From contig NZ_JABUZG010000053.1 of NCBI RefSeq assembly GCF_014897815.1, forward strand, positions 62,001-126,000: a DNA stretch of 64,000 bases. The letters run 5' to 3'. Both the position numbers and the translations under genes were made by a program. Position 1 is the stretch's first letter, and the number at the start of each line of letters is the position of its first letter. The notes under the pieces are model-generated. The model had not been told where the DNA came from and did no database searches. It saw only the letters and a list, made by a program, of their open reading frames with translations. Below, piece by piece: positions 27,141 through 36,688 of this stretch. The DNA comes from Psychrobacter sp. PG1. GTDB taxonomy: Bacteria; Pseudomonadota; Gammaproteobacteria; Pseudomonadales; Moraxellaceae.

Positions 27141-29171
27141 TTAATTATCCCCTGTCTTTAATGCTGACGCATCCAAATCGGCGACAGTGGTAAAGCCTGC
27201 TTTATTCGCCGCAATTTGTGCAGGTGTCTTGGTTTTCTTAATACGATACCGATGATCAAGAATACTCAATACTGCACCAAACGCCATAATCAGAGCGCCT
27301 AGCCATATCCAGCGGATAAGCGGTTTCACATAAATACGTACTGCCCATTCATTGCTATCTTCGGCGATAGGTTCGCCCAGTGCCACGTAAACATCACGCA
27401 TGAGGCTAGCATCAATCGCGGCTTCTGTGACTGGCATCATACTAATGATGTAATTACGTTTTTCAGGATACAGAGTAGTCACAGCACGGCCATCTTTGCT
27501 GATTTCAACCTCAGCTTGGGTGGCATCAAAGTTACTGCCTTTGACTTCACGAAAGCCTTTAACGGTAAAGTCATAGCCTTGGACATGAACACTATCGTTT
27601 GGTCCAAGCGCGACATCACGTTCAATACTTAACGTACTGGTAAATGCGACGCCGATGACGGCAATAATGACACCAATATGAGCAGTCTGTTGACCCCAAT
27701 AGCTCAGACGTAACTGGCGTAACCCTTTAACAAAATTGGGTGCGTTTTTGGTTTTGTCTTTGAAATCAACCACCATCCATAGCAGTACCCAAAAACTGAC
27801 CGCCAAGGTAACGCCAATATTAAGCATCGCAGACGGGCTCACAAAATACGTGATAACTGCCGCAAGCACTAAACTACTGGCGGCAATGACCATACCAGCG
27901 CCCAATAGCGGACGGCTGTCTTTTTTCCAGCGAATGTTCGAGCCCATACCCATTGCCACTAATATCAGCCACGTTAGCGGTACAAATAGCGCATTAAAGT
28001 AAGGAGGGCCGACAGACACCTGACCTAAATTAAAGGAGTCAGCAATGATAGGATACAGCGTGCCGAGTAATACGACCAAAGTCGAAATCAAAATAATAAC
28101 GTTGTTAATGACTAAAAATGACTCGCGTGAGATCAGTTGATACTGACTTTCGACCGTTAAACGCCAACCACGTACCGCAAACATCAACAAGCCACCGCCG
28201 ATGATCACACCGAGAATGACTAGAATGACCAGACCACGCGTTGGGTCAGCGGCAAACGAATGCACCGAGGTAATAACGCCAGAACGCACGAGAAAGGTGC
28301 CCAATAGACTGAGTGCGAAAGCAAAAATCGCCAGCATAATCGTCCATGCTTTAAAGACACCACGTTTTTCTGTAACGGCAAGCGAATGTAACAGCGCAGT
28401 ACCAGCCAGCCATGGCATCAATGAAGCGTTCTCTACTGGATCCCAAAACCACCAACCACCCCAGCCAAGCTCGTAATAGGCCCACCATGAGCCAAGCGCG
28501 ATACCAACGGTCAAAAAGCCCCAAGCCGCCAATGCCCACGGACGCGACCAGCGTGTCCACACTGCATCTAAACGACCTTCCCACAATGCCGCCATACAAA
28601 AGGCAAACGGCACGACCAAACCCACATAACCCATATACAGCATCGGTGGGTGGATAATCAAACCGAAATCTTGTAGCACAGGATTTAGATCCGCACCATC
28701 AACAGGTAAGTTTGGCAATGTACGATCAAATGGCGACGAGGTAAAAATCAGCATCGCGAGCATCATCATCTGCACGCCAGCCAAAATTACCAACACTCGC
28801 GCACGCATAGACAGTGGCAAACCACGGCTAAAGTAAGAGACCAGCGCACACCAAGTAGCCATGATGGTCATCCAAAGCAGCAATGAACCCTCATGACCAC
28901 CCCAAGTTGCCGACAGCTTATAATACCAAGGCAACAGCGTATTAGAATGCTGAGTGACATAGACTAGGCTGAAGTCATTATAATAAAAGCCTGCCATCAG
29001 CGCGGCAAATGATGTGATCATGGCAGCAAATTGTGCCCACGCCAGACTTGGTGCCAAACGCTGCCACGCAACGTGGTCACGCATGATACCGACGGTTGGT
29101 AATACCACCTGCAAAATCGCCAATATAAAGGCGGCTAGCAAGGCAAAATAACCCAATTCTGTGATTAACAT
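27141..29171 (-). CDS. ccmF: Haem lyase subunit CcmF
   Basis: 676 aa with about 15 hydrophobic segments. The haem-handling WWD domain reads WGGWWFWDPVENASLMPW (about 235-255), and conserved periplasmic histidines occur nearby. A large periplasmic domain precedes the last helix. CcmF attaches haem to apocytochrome c and opens this four-gene operon. The upstream partners ccmABCDE are not in the window; a MITE-like element lies just upstream of ccmF, so its promoter region may have been remodelled. Confidence 0.95.
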   Translation of the reverse strand: MLITELGYFALLAAFILAILQVVLPTVGIMRDHVAWQRLAPSLAWAQFAAMITSFAALMAGFYYNDFSLVYVTQHSNTLLPWYYKLSATWGGHEGSLLLWMTIMATWCALVSYFSRGLPLSMRARVLVILAGVQMMMLAMLIFTSSPFDRTLPNLPVDGADLNPVLQDFGLIIHPPMLYMGYVGLVVPFAFCMAALWEGRLDAVWTRWSRPWALAAWGFLTVGIALGSWWAYYELGWGGWWFWDPVENASLMPWLAGTALLHSLAVTEKRGVFKAWTIMLAIFAFALSLLGTFLVRSGVITSVHSFAADPTRGLVILVILGVIIGGGLLMFAVRGWRLTVESQYQLISRESFLVINNVIILISTLVVLLGTLYPIIADSFNLGQVSVGPPYFNALFVPLTWLILVAMGMGSNIRWKKDSRPLLGAGMVIAASSLVLAAVITYFVSPSAMLNIGVTLAVSFWVLLWMVVDFKDKTKNAPNFVKGLRQLRLSYWGQQTAHIGVIIAVIGVAFTSTLSIERDVALGPNDSVHVQGYDFTVKGFREVKGSNFDATQAEVEISKDGRAVTTLYPEKRNYIISMMPVTEAAIDASLMRDVYVALGEPIAEDSNEWAVRIYVKPLIRWIWLGALIMAFGAVLSILDHRYRIKKTKTPAQIAANKAGFTTVADLDASALKTGDN

Positions 29172-29290
29172 ACGGTCTAACCTTGTTTACCTTAATACGG
29201 TCATTGTTTATTTTAGGGATTGGTTTTTTAGGATATTCGAAAGTATCCAGTAATCGTTACTACGAGTATTTATACTGCTGGTCTTTATCA

Positions 29291-29516
29291 GGGCGTATTA
29301 AACATTCACAAATAGGCACTGCTGATTGCGAAAACTGTTCTAGACAAAGCGTAAAACGACAGTAATGCTCGTGCCTTAACTAGGTTTATAACGCACTGCT
29401 CATATAGATCTGGGAGGCAGTTTTCACATCAGCTCGAAGAGACAGGACTCTTTTTTACCATTTCATGGTTAAAAAATAGTCTCTGTCAGTGCCATGGTCG
29501 AATATTCAACACGCCC
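29291..29516. repeat. MITE-like element with imperfect 17-bp terminal inverted repeats
   Basis: The left end reads GGGCGTATTAAACATTC and the reverse of the right end reads GGGCGTGTTGAATATTC, 14 of 17 identical. The 226-bp interior has no protein and contains a strong hairpin near 29440-29490 (GACAGGACT... with AGTCTCTGTC). No clear target duplication is seen. It lies in the 481-bp gap (29172-29652) between ccmF and the DUF445 gene, both on the reverse strand. Apart from this element and a terminator, the gap holds nothing I recognise. Confidence 0.6.
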
Positions 29517-29532
29517 TAGTATTATTTATTAT

Positions 29533-29567
29533 AAAAGCGCCATTAGCCATTGCAGCTGAGGGCGCTT
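29533..29567 (-). terminator. Possible terminator after the DUF445 gene
   Basis: AAGCGCC and GGCGCTT form a 7-bp stem with a long 19-nt loop; TTTTATAATAA follows on the reverse strand. Confidence 0.45.
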
Positions 29568-29652
29568 ACAGCAAGGTACATTAGCGTCAACTTGTCACGT
29601 TTCTGTATCCACTCTGTATGCGATGTGTATAAAGGACATAAAAAATGCGTCA

Positions 29653-30987
29653 TTACTGAATCGCAGGAAAAAACACTAAGACCAGATGCAACCAGCCTGC
29701 TAAAAACCCTGTCAAACCACCCAACACGATTAATGTCATTTCATCTTCACGAAAAGCGGGACGTAATAAGTTCTGAAACTCATCTGGCGTCAGCGCGCGA
29801 ATACGGTCACGAAACAGCCCAAATATTTTACTGGCACGGCTTTCATTGAGCTCAGGATCTCGCAATGGCACCATTGTCGCAACAATTGACTTATCAATGA
29901 TGGTGTTTTTTAGCTGTCCATATTCGCGGCGACCCAAGCCTAGGCGCAGTGTCGTACTAATCACTGGCGACTCTAGCACTTTATATAAATGCGACTTCAT
30001 CAACTCACGCGTTTGCGCAGCACGGTCGCCATACATCATCTCATTCATGATGTTCTCAAGCGTCACCAAATCTTTTACGACAATCTCAGCAAAAACCTCA
30101 GAAACCTCCTCTTGGCGTTTCATAAAACCGCCTTGCAAACGGTACTGGGCGATATGTGGTAATTGCGGTCTAATAAAGGGAAAGCGACTCTGGACGGCAA
30201 AAAACTTCACATAAGGAATAAATCGCGGCTCTACAGGATTAAACACCATCCAAATAGCAATCCAATTGGTAAGAAAACCCCAAATAGCGGCAAAAAACGG
30301 CACTGTCCAATGCTGCGGCACCACCAAAAATATAAACATTTGGATAATACCGAAGACCAAACCAATCAAAGCACTGATATGCCAAATAAAATCGATCTCT
30401 TTTTGACCAACCTTCAAAAACATATTGACCATTAAACGACGATCACTTTCCATCGTGTTAACAATCATTTTGCGCATATCAACCAAGTCTTCGACGTTAT
30501 GGGTCAAGTCAGTCACCAAAGACTGCATGATATTGGGCAGCTCTTGATGCGCTTGAGCATAGACACGGCGCTTCAACGCATAAGGCAGATTACCCCACAG
30601 CGCTGGCGAATGGTCCAACATAATTTCATCAATCAATGCTTCAAGGTTTTTGTCCACGGTATCCGTGATAAATACCGCCATCTGCTCAGGTTCCATCGCC
30701 TGAAAGAACTCATCAAGCGAACCAAGCTTTGATAGCGTTTGATCCACGATAACGCCTGATATCTTGCCAGCCTTTCGTGGGACGATACCTTGCCAGCCAA
30801 TACCCGGCAACCCAAAAAACGGGAAGTTTGGAATACGAATACCCCGAAACTTAATCGGATAGAACAGCATTTTAAGCGCCATCCACACGTGTATCCATGT
30901 GACAAATGCGGTCACAGGCGGAATAGTCAGCATGGCAAAAAACTCTGGGTGTTCAGCTATTGTCTGCCACAATGAAGTTGCATCCAT
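29653..30987 (-). CDS. DUF445 family membrane protein
   Basis: 444 aa. Membrane segments occur near both ends (about 18-40, 205-250 and 420-440), with a mostly helical soluble part between them. The family signature (FHPIKFRG-like FYPIKFRGI, IPHIAQYR) and domain length match DUF445/YheB-type proteins. Function is unknown; some relatives affect membrane or envelope integrity. Upstream (31077-31091) there is a palindrome resembling a Fur site. Confidence 0.75.
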   Translation of the reverse strand: MDATSLWQTIAEHPEFFAMLTIPPVTAFVTWIHVWMALKMLFYPIKFRGIRIPNFPFFGLPGIGWQGIVPRKAGKISGVIVDQTLSKLGSLDEFFQAMEPEQMAVFITDTVDKNLEALIDEIMLDHSPALWGNLPYALKRRVYAQAHQELPNIMQSLVTDLTHNVEDLVDMRKMIVNTMESDRRLMVNMFLKVGQKEIDFIWHISALIGLVFGIIQMFIFLVVPQHWTVPFFAAIWGFLTNWIAIWMVFNPVEPRFIPYVKFFAVQSRFPFIRPQLPHIAQYRLQGGFMKRQEEVSEVFAEIVVKDLVTLENIMNEMMYGDRAAQTRELMKSHLYKVLESPVISTTLRLGLGRREYGQLKNTIIDKSIVATMVPLRDPELNESRASKIFGLFRDRIRALTPDEFQNLLRPAFREDEMTLIVLGGLTGFLAGWLHLVLVFFPAIQ

Positions 30988-31465
30988 GACTTATCTTGCC
31001 CCTGACAGGTTAATTGTCGTCGCTAATTAAAAAGGATTAGCAAATTAGAACGCTTAACAAAAAGCCGCTCTGCCCATGATAATTATTATCAAATAAATCG
31101 CCTGATTTTAGCATACTTGCCATTCATTAGCACACGTCGAGCCTAGGTAAGTTGTGACTAGGGATGACACGTTTTACTATTACTTTCGATAGTAACAATA
31201 TTAATATCATCTACAGGCGCTTTAGATAATAACGACCACAAAATAAATGGCGGTGTACTGCGGCGGCTCATTTGTTCTGTTATAATTTGTGATTGTATGA
31301 CCGCACATCGCTGTATATAGATTGAGGGATTATTATTTCAACTCATATCAGTCCATGTAATTGAAATTCTTATTATTATCCTTTATGCTCGCCGCACTTT
31401 GATGAACGACCCTGCCCTTTTACTCTCTTTTATTGACTCACTGACCGTTTGGGCTCTTACTTTCT
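30988..31465. promoter_or_regulatory. Divergent promoter region, DUF445 gene / mrdA
   Basis: 478 bp without a gene. It contains GATAATTATTATC at 31078-31090, a palindrome like the core of a Fur box, and a TATAAT at 31281-31286 that could be the -10 box of the mrdA transcript. Neither is proven. Confidence 0.4.
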
Positions 31466-33451
31466 ATGAATAAACCGCTAACCCCCAATACTGAACAGGT
31501 CAATCGTGTTTTCACCAGTCGTATTATTATCCTTGGAATTCTGATATTTATTGGATTGAGCGGCTTGATCGTGCGTTATGGTTACCTGCAAGTCTATGCG
31601 CACGATAAGTATACGACGCAAGCAGACAATAACCGTATTAAGCTGATCTCTGCACCGCCCAGCCGCGGCTATATTTATGATCGCAATGGGATCATACTGG
31701 CAGACAACCAGCCCGTATTTACGGCCATGTTAAGCCCTGATGAAGTCGAAAATCCAGAGCGTACGCTAAATTTGCTTGCGCCTATTTTTGAGCTAACAGA
31801 TGAGAATATTACCGATATTTTAGCGCGACTGAGTAAAAGCAAAAACGATCCTGTGACCATCAAAATTGACTTAACCGATGCCCAATTGGCGCAGTTTAGT
31901 GAGCGCAAACCCTTTTTTCGCGGTGTGACCATTCAAAGCAAGCTGACACGTTCATACCCTTATGACGAGCTATTTGCACACGTCATCGGCTATGTTGGGC
32001 GTATCAATGATAAAGAAACCAAACGCATTGACAAAGATCGCTACGCTGGCACTGACCTTATCGGTAAAATCGGTATCGAAGATTATTACGAGGATATATT
32101 GCTAGGGCAACCGGGTTATCAGTCGGTAGAAACCGATGCTCTTGGCAATATTTTGCGTCAATTAGACACTAAACCACCCGTAGCTGGTAATGACATTACG
32201 CTGAGCTTAGATTATGGCTTACAGCAAGTCGCCCAGCAGCAGCTAGACGGTCGTCGCGGCGCTATCGTGGCAATCGATCCAAAAAATGGCGATGTATTGG
32301 CGTTTGTCAGTAATCCAAGCTATGACCCCAACCCTTTTATCTCAGGCATCTCCTTTAAGGATTATGGCAATCTGCGTGAAGATCTGGATCAGCCGCTCTA
32401 TAATCGTGCGCTACAAGGGATGTATCCTCCTGCCTCCACTATTAAGCCTTTTGAAGGCTTAGGCGGCATTCATTATGGGCTGCGTAATTGGGAAACCACT
32501 ATCTATGATCCCGGTTATTTTAGCTTACCGGGAGACTCACATCGATTCCGTGACTGGAAGCGCGGTGGTCACGGGTCAGTAGATCTTAAAAAATCAATTA
32601 TGATGTCGGTGGATACCTATTATTATAAATTGGCCTATGAGATGGGCATCCAGCGCCTACACGATTGGATGACACGCTTTGGATTTGGTGAGCCGACAGG
32701 CATTGATTTGCCCAATGAAAAATCAGGAATTATGCCATCACCGAAATGGAAAAAAGACACCTATGGTAAAGGCTGGTTGCCGGGTGAAACCATCTCAGTC
32801 AGTATCGGGCAGGGTTATTTCTTAGCCACACCATTACAGATTGCCAATGCAACCGCCATGACAGCGAATAAAGGCTATCACATTACTCCGCATCTACTAA
32901 AAAGTAGCGATGGTGCAGCACAAGTTAACGTAATCACTAAACCAGATGGTAAAATTGACTACAATGGCAAACCCTCTGACTGGTTACGTATGCATGATGC
33001 GATGGAAGATACAGTCAAAAGGGGGACTGGACGTGGGATTTATACGCCGCGCTATCGTATTGCGGGCAAAACAGGTACTGCGCAAGTCAAGTCCATTGCG
33101 CAAGGCAAACGTTATGATAAATCTGCCATAGACAAACGTCACTGGGATCATGCTTGGTTCAATGGTTTTGCACCCGTAGAAAATCCTGAGATTGCGCTTG
33201 CCGTATTGGTCGAAAATGGCGGTGGCGGTAGTAAAGTCGCTGCACCGATAGGTCGCGCACTATTTGACTACTGGATATTACAGCGCAAAAACGACCCTAT
33301 CTTGCCACCAACGGCTGATCAACTAAAAGTCATCAAACGCCAAAAAGCTTTTGAAAAATTGATGCGTGATGCCCAGCGTGAAAAAGAAGAAAAAGCGCTA
33401 GAAGAAAAGGCAGAGGCGGAAGCAGCTACGGCCACTACGACCTCTGAGTAA
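31466..33451 (+). CDS. mrdA: Penicillin-binding protein 2 (peptidoglycan transpeptidase of elongation)
   Basis: 661 aa. One membrane helix (about 20-42), a dimerisation/pedestal domain, then the transpeptidase domain with STIK at 324-327, SVD in MMSVDTYYYKL and KTG at 535-537 (GKTGTAQV). PBP2 works with RodA in lateral wall growth and keeps the rod shape. The C-terminal tail is a charged Lys/Glu/Ala coil. rodA is not adjacent. rsmD follows 36 bp later, so the two may be cotranscribed. Confidence 0.94.
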   Translation: MNKPLTPNTEQVNRVFTSRIIILGILIFIGLSGLIVRYGYLQVYAHDKYTTQADNNRIKLISAPPSRGYIYDRNGIILADNQPVFTAMLSPDEVENPERTLNLLAPIFELTDENITDILARLSKSKNDPVTIKIDLTDAQLAQFSERKPFFRGVTIQSKLTRSYPYDELFAHVIGYVGRINDKETKRIDKDRYAGTDLIGKIGIEDYYEDILLGQPGYQSVETDALGNILRQLDTKPPVAGNDITLSLDYGLQQVAQQQLDGRRGAIVAIDPKNGDVLAFVSNPSYDPNPFISGISFKDYGNLREDLDQPLYNRALQGMYPPASTIKPFEGLGGIHYGLRNWETTIYDPGYFSLPGDSHRFRDWKRGGHGSVDLKKSIMMSVDTYYYKLAYEMGIQRLHDWMTRFGFGEPTGIDLPNEKSGIMPSPKWKKDTYGKGWLPGETISVSIGQGYFLATPLQIANATAMTANKGYHITPHLLKSSDGAAQVNVITKPDGKIDYNGKPSDWLRMHDAMEDTVKRGTGRGIYTPRYRIAGKTGTAQVKSIAQGKRYDKSAIDKRHWDHAWFNGFAPVENPEIALAVLVENGGGGSKVAAPIGRALFDYWILQRKNDPILPPTADQLKVIKRQKAFEKLMRDAQREKEEKALEEKAEAEAATATTTSE

Positions 33452-33487
33452 AAATACGCTAAACGAGATACGGTACATATAAATATT

Positions 33488-34174
33488 ATGAAAAAATCTA
33501 TAAGCAGCCGCGAGCATAGGAACAATCATAAGAGCAAAAATATAGCTGCGGGCGACGTGCGGATCATTGGTGGTCAGTTTAAACGCCGTGTTGTACGGTT
33601 TATCGACGCAGAGGGTCTACGTCCGACCCCAGATCGCTTGCGAGAGACGCTGTTTAGCTGGCTACTTCCTGATATTCATGGCGCTTATGTGCTTGATAGC
33701 TGTGCCGGTAGCGGTGTCTTAGGTTTTGAAGCACTGTCTCGTGGTGCCGCGCATACCACCTTTATCGAAATAAATCCTGCGCAAAGTAATATGCTACGTC
33801 AAAGTGCTGAACAGTTGCATCTGAGCACTGATACCCATCAAATTATCCAAGGCACTGCAGAGAGAGTATTGATGCAAGAGCAGATTGTTCCGCGCCCTTT
33901 TAATATTGTATTTATCGATCCACCGTATGCTCAAGATCTGTGGCAACCTATTTTAATGGCATTGATTACCCAGTCATTAATTGATAGTGAAACCCTGATT
34001 TATCTAGAAGCGGATAAAGATTTAGAGAGCCAATTGAAGCAACTGGAAGAGACGCTTAATAAAAATCCAGATATCCAATCAGGTACTATTCAGCAAATAA
34101 TCCGCTTTGAATGTGTCAAACAGACCAAGGTTGGACAAGTTGTTGCTGGACTTTATCGTTTATCATCGTCATAA
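33488..34174 (+). CDS. rsmD: 16S rRNA (guanine(966)-N2)-methyltransferase
   Basis: 228 aa. The family start RIIGGQFKRR and LRPTPDRLRETLFSWL are followed by the SAM-binding DSCAGSGVLGFEA and the catalytic DPPYA. RsmD methylates G966 of 16S rRNA. The start codon lies 36 bp after mrdA; the ribosome site is weak. Confidence 0.94.
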   Translation: MKKSISSREHRNNHKSKNIAAGDVRIIGGQFKRRVVRFIDAEGLRPTPDRLRETLFSWLLPDIHGAYVLDSCAGSGVLGFEALSRGAAHTTFIEINPAQSNMLRQSAEQLHLSTDTHQIIQGTAERVLMQEQIVPRPFNIVFIDPPYAQDLWQPILMALITQSLIDSETLIYLEADKDLESQLKQLEETLNKNPDIQSGTIQQIIRFECVKQTKVGQVVAGLYRLSSS

Positions 34175-34285
34175 TTGTCGGGTTAATGCCTGCCATTAAC
34201 AAATTTTACAAATGTTTAGAACCGCTAAAAACTGGCCAACGCTGCAGTTTAATGTATATAAGGCGAAAATAAACCCCAATGCAGC

Positions 34286-34314
34286 TTGCAAGCGTAGGCA
34301 CTACTGCTTATAAT
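34286..34314 (+). promoter_or_regulatory. Sigma-70 promoter of rplM-rpsI
   Basis: TTGCAA at 34286-34291 and a perfect TATAAT at 34309-34314 are separated by 17 nt. Transcription would start near 34321, giving a leader of about 65 nt with a short GAGAG/CTCTC stem before rplM. Confidence 0.8.
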
Positions 34315-34384
34315 GTGCAGTCTGTTTTTTGAGAGCCCCGTTCCCAGCTAAACTCTCAACGAATTCTAATTTTAAGGTTTTATC

Positions 34385-34813
34385 ATGAAAACACTTAGTG
34401 CAAAACCAGCTGAAGTGACCCATGACTGGTATGTCGTAGATGCTGACGGCAAAACCCTTGGTCGCTTAGCCACTCAAATCGCTAGTCGCTTACGTGGCAA
34501 GCATAAGCCTTCTTTTACGCCGCACGTTGACACTGGTGACTTCATTGTTGTCATCAATGCTGATAAAATCACGGTAACGGGTAAAAAAGCGCAAGATAAA
34601 AAATACTATCGTCACAGTGGCTACCCAGGTGGTATCAAGGAAACCAACTTCAGTAAGTTGCTTGCACATAAGCCTGAAGATGTTCTACACAAAGCAGTTA
34701 AGGGTATGCTTCCAAAGGGCCCTCTTGGCTATGCGATGATCAAGAAGCTGAAGCTATATGCGGGTACTGAACATCCACATACTGCACAGCAACCTAAAGA
34801 ACTAGACATCTAA
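34385..34813 (+). CDS. rplM: 50S ribosomal protein L13
   Basis: 142 aa, the exact length of the family. Start [11 protein letters not shown], then [27 protein letters not shown] and MLPKGPLG are all typical. Ten bp separate it from rpsI, and the pair forms the standard L13-S9 operon. Confidence 0.98.
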   Translation: MKTLSAKPAEVTHDWYVVDADGKTLGRLATQIASRLRGKHKPSFTPHVDTGDFIVVINADKITVTGKKAQDKKYYRHSGYPGGIKETNFSKLLAHKPEDVLHKAVKGMLPKGPLGYAMIKKLKLYAGTEHPHTAQQPKELDI

Positions 34814-34823
34814 GGATATACTT

Positions 34824-35210
34824 ATGGAACGCAATTACGGAACTGGTCGCCGCAAGACGTCTACTGCTCGTGTCTTTTTAGCTAAAGGTACTGGTAGCAT
34901 CGTTGTTAACGGTAAGCCACTTGATGAGTATTTTAGCCGTGAAACTTCACGTATGGTTGTTCGTCAGCCTCTAGAATTACTTGACTCACCTACTGCTTAT
35001 GACCTTTACATCACTGTAAAAGGTGGCGGTATTAGTGGTCAAGCTGGCGCAATCCGTCACGGCATCACGCGTGCATTGATTGAGCTAAACGAAGCCAACA
35101 AACCTGCACTAAAAGCAGCTGGCTTTGTTACTCGTGACTCACGTCAAGTTGAACGTAAGAAATTGGGTCTACGTAAAGCACGTAAACGTCCACAATTCTC
35201 GAAACGTTAA
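34824..35210 (+). CDS. rpsI: 30S ribosomal protein S9
   Basis: 128 aa. [14 protein letters not shown] at the start and the basic C-terminus [18 protein letters not shown], which reaches the decoding site, identify S9. Codon use is strongly biased, as expected for a highly expressed gene. Confidence 0.98.
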   Translation: MERNYGTGRRKTSTARVFLAKGTGSIVVNGKPLDEYFSRETSRMVVRQPLELLDSPTAYDLYITVKGGGISGQAGAIRHGITRALIELNEANKPALKAAGFVTRDSRQVERKKLGLRKARKRPQFSKR

Positions 35211-35293
35211 TCAAAGCTATCTCTTATCTTTTTGCGGCTGTTGTCTTTATCTCAGAGCGACAGTCATAATATTAAAGAAAAGAGTAGATTTGC

Positions 35294-35332
35294 AAAACCT
35301 TATAAGCTGTTCGCAGCTTATAAGGTTTTTTT
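35294..35332 (+). terminator. Terminator after rpsI
   Basis: A 16-bp stem AAAACCTTATAAGCTG with its complement, a 4-nt loop and a T run, 84 nt past rpsI. Confidence 0.9.
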
Positions 35333-35441
35333 ATGGCTGATGACTTTTGCATTTGCTCGTGATTTTGTGCGTAAACCACCTTGCAAAGCAATGCTGACTA
35401 CCCCATCATGATGATAACTTTTCATTATTAGTAACAATTTT

Positions 35442-36533
35442 ATGAAAGCGCCTGAACAATACGACCCCAGCAAACCATCTGCCAAAAGCAGCCTGCCACT
35501 GCCAAGTACACAGCAGCCTGCTAAGTCCCCAACGATACCTGCTGGCATGCCAACGATTACCCAAAATCATAAGCGCACAGCACCCATAGAAAAAAAGCCT
35601 TTTCAATGGCAGTTTTTGTTGCCTAAATATTGGGGCATTTGGCTATTGGCAGCAATGATCTTACCCATCATATATTTGCCGCTACGATGGCAGTTTTGGC
35701 TGGGACGTCAGCTGGGCATACTTATCTATAAAATAGCAGGCTCACGTCGGCGTGATACGCTTATCAATTTGAAACTGGCTTTTCCAGAAAAACCAGACGT
35801 CGAGCGCGAATTGATGGCAAAACAAGTCTTTGTCAATCAGGGCATTGGTGTTTTTGAAACCTTATGCGCTTGGTATCGTCCAAATGTTTTTACTCGTACC
35901 GTTTCAATTTCAGGATTACAGCACGTTATCAATGCACAGAATGAGGGTCGTCCTGTTATTTTACTGGGCGCTCATTATACGATGCTTGATCTGGGCGGCA
36001 TGCTCTGTACGCAATTTTTTCCGATGGATGGGATGTATCGACCGCAGAATAACGCGCTACTTGATTGGTTTGTTTATAATGGTCGTGCCAGTATTCTTAG
36101 CAAGCAAATAGCCAGTCGTGACATGCGCAGTTTTGTTGAATCAATTAAAGCCGGTCACGTGATTTGGTACTCACCTGACCAAGATTATGGTCTAAAACAA
36201 GGCGTCATGGCACCATTCTTTGGTGTGCCAGCAGCGACTATTACAGCATCACGGCGCATGGCAAAATTGGGCGACAAGGCACATCCACCCGCATTAATGG
36301 CGCTGCATACTTACCGGCAGACACCAGACAGTTTACCCAAAGGCAAACGCCCGCACTATCATCTAACGATTACCCCAGAAATTCAAAACTATCCAAGTAA
36401 CGATGAATTGGCTGATGCGATGCGAGTCAATGAGTTGCTAGAGGGGTTGATTCGTATTGATCCCACTCAGTGGATGTGGTTCCATCGTCGTTTCAAAAAT
36501 GGTCCTGATGGTCGTACTGATATCTATAAGTAA
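35442..36533 (+). CDS. Lipid A biosynthesis (lauroyl/myristoyl) acyltransferase
   Basis: 363 aa. After a Pro/Ser-rich N-terminus (1-50) and a membrane helix (about 63-83) comes the LpxL/LpxM acyltransferase domain, with the catalytic H-x4-D in GAHYTMLDLGG and conserved WYSPDQDYG. The enzyme adds secondary acyl chains to lipid A at the inner membrane. Whether it is LpxL or LpxM cannot be told here. The N-terminal extension before the helix is longer than usual; an internal ATG near 35550 could be an alternative start. Confidence 0.88.
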   Translation: MKAPEQYDPSKPSAKSSLPLPSTQQPAKSPTIPAGMPTITQNHKRTAPIEKKPFQWQFLLPKYWGIWLLAAMILPIIYLPLRWQFWLGRQLGILIYKIAGSRRRDTLINLKLAFPEKPDVERELMAKQVFVNQGIGVFETLCAWYRPNVFTRTVSISGLQHVINAQNEGRPVILLGAHYTMLDLGGMLCTQFFPMDGMYRPQNNALLDWFVYNGRASILSKQIASRDMRSFVESIKAGHVIWYSPDQDYGLKQGVMAPFFGVPAATITASRRMAKLGDKAHPPALMALHTYRQTPDSLPKGKRPHYHLTITPEIQNYPSNDELADAMRVNELLEGLIRIDPTQWMWFHRRFKNGPDGRTDIYK

Positions 36534-36688
36534 GCGTGTATTGCTACGAAAGATCGCCAGAAAATTTGCTATACTTTGCAGCTTATATTTTTTATATTAC
36601 CTACATATAAATAACAATGAATTTATAATAAATTGAAAAACAAAACTTTTATAAATAAAACCTTGATGAACCAAATAATGGATTTACC

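Noticed and set aside
27736-28657. Several plus-strand open frames within ccmF
   Set aside because: They are antisense shadows of the well-supported ccmF gene.
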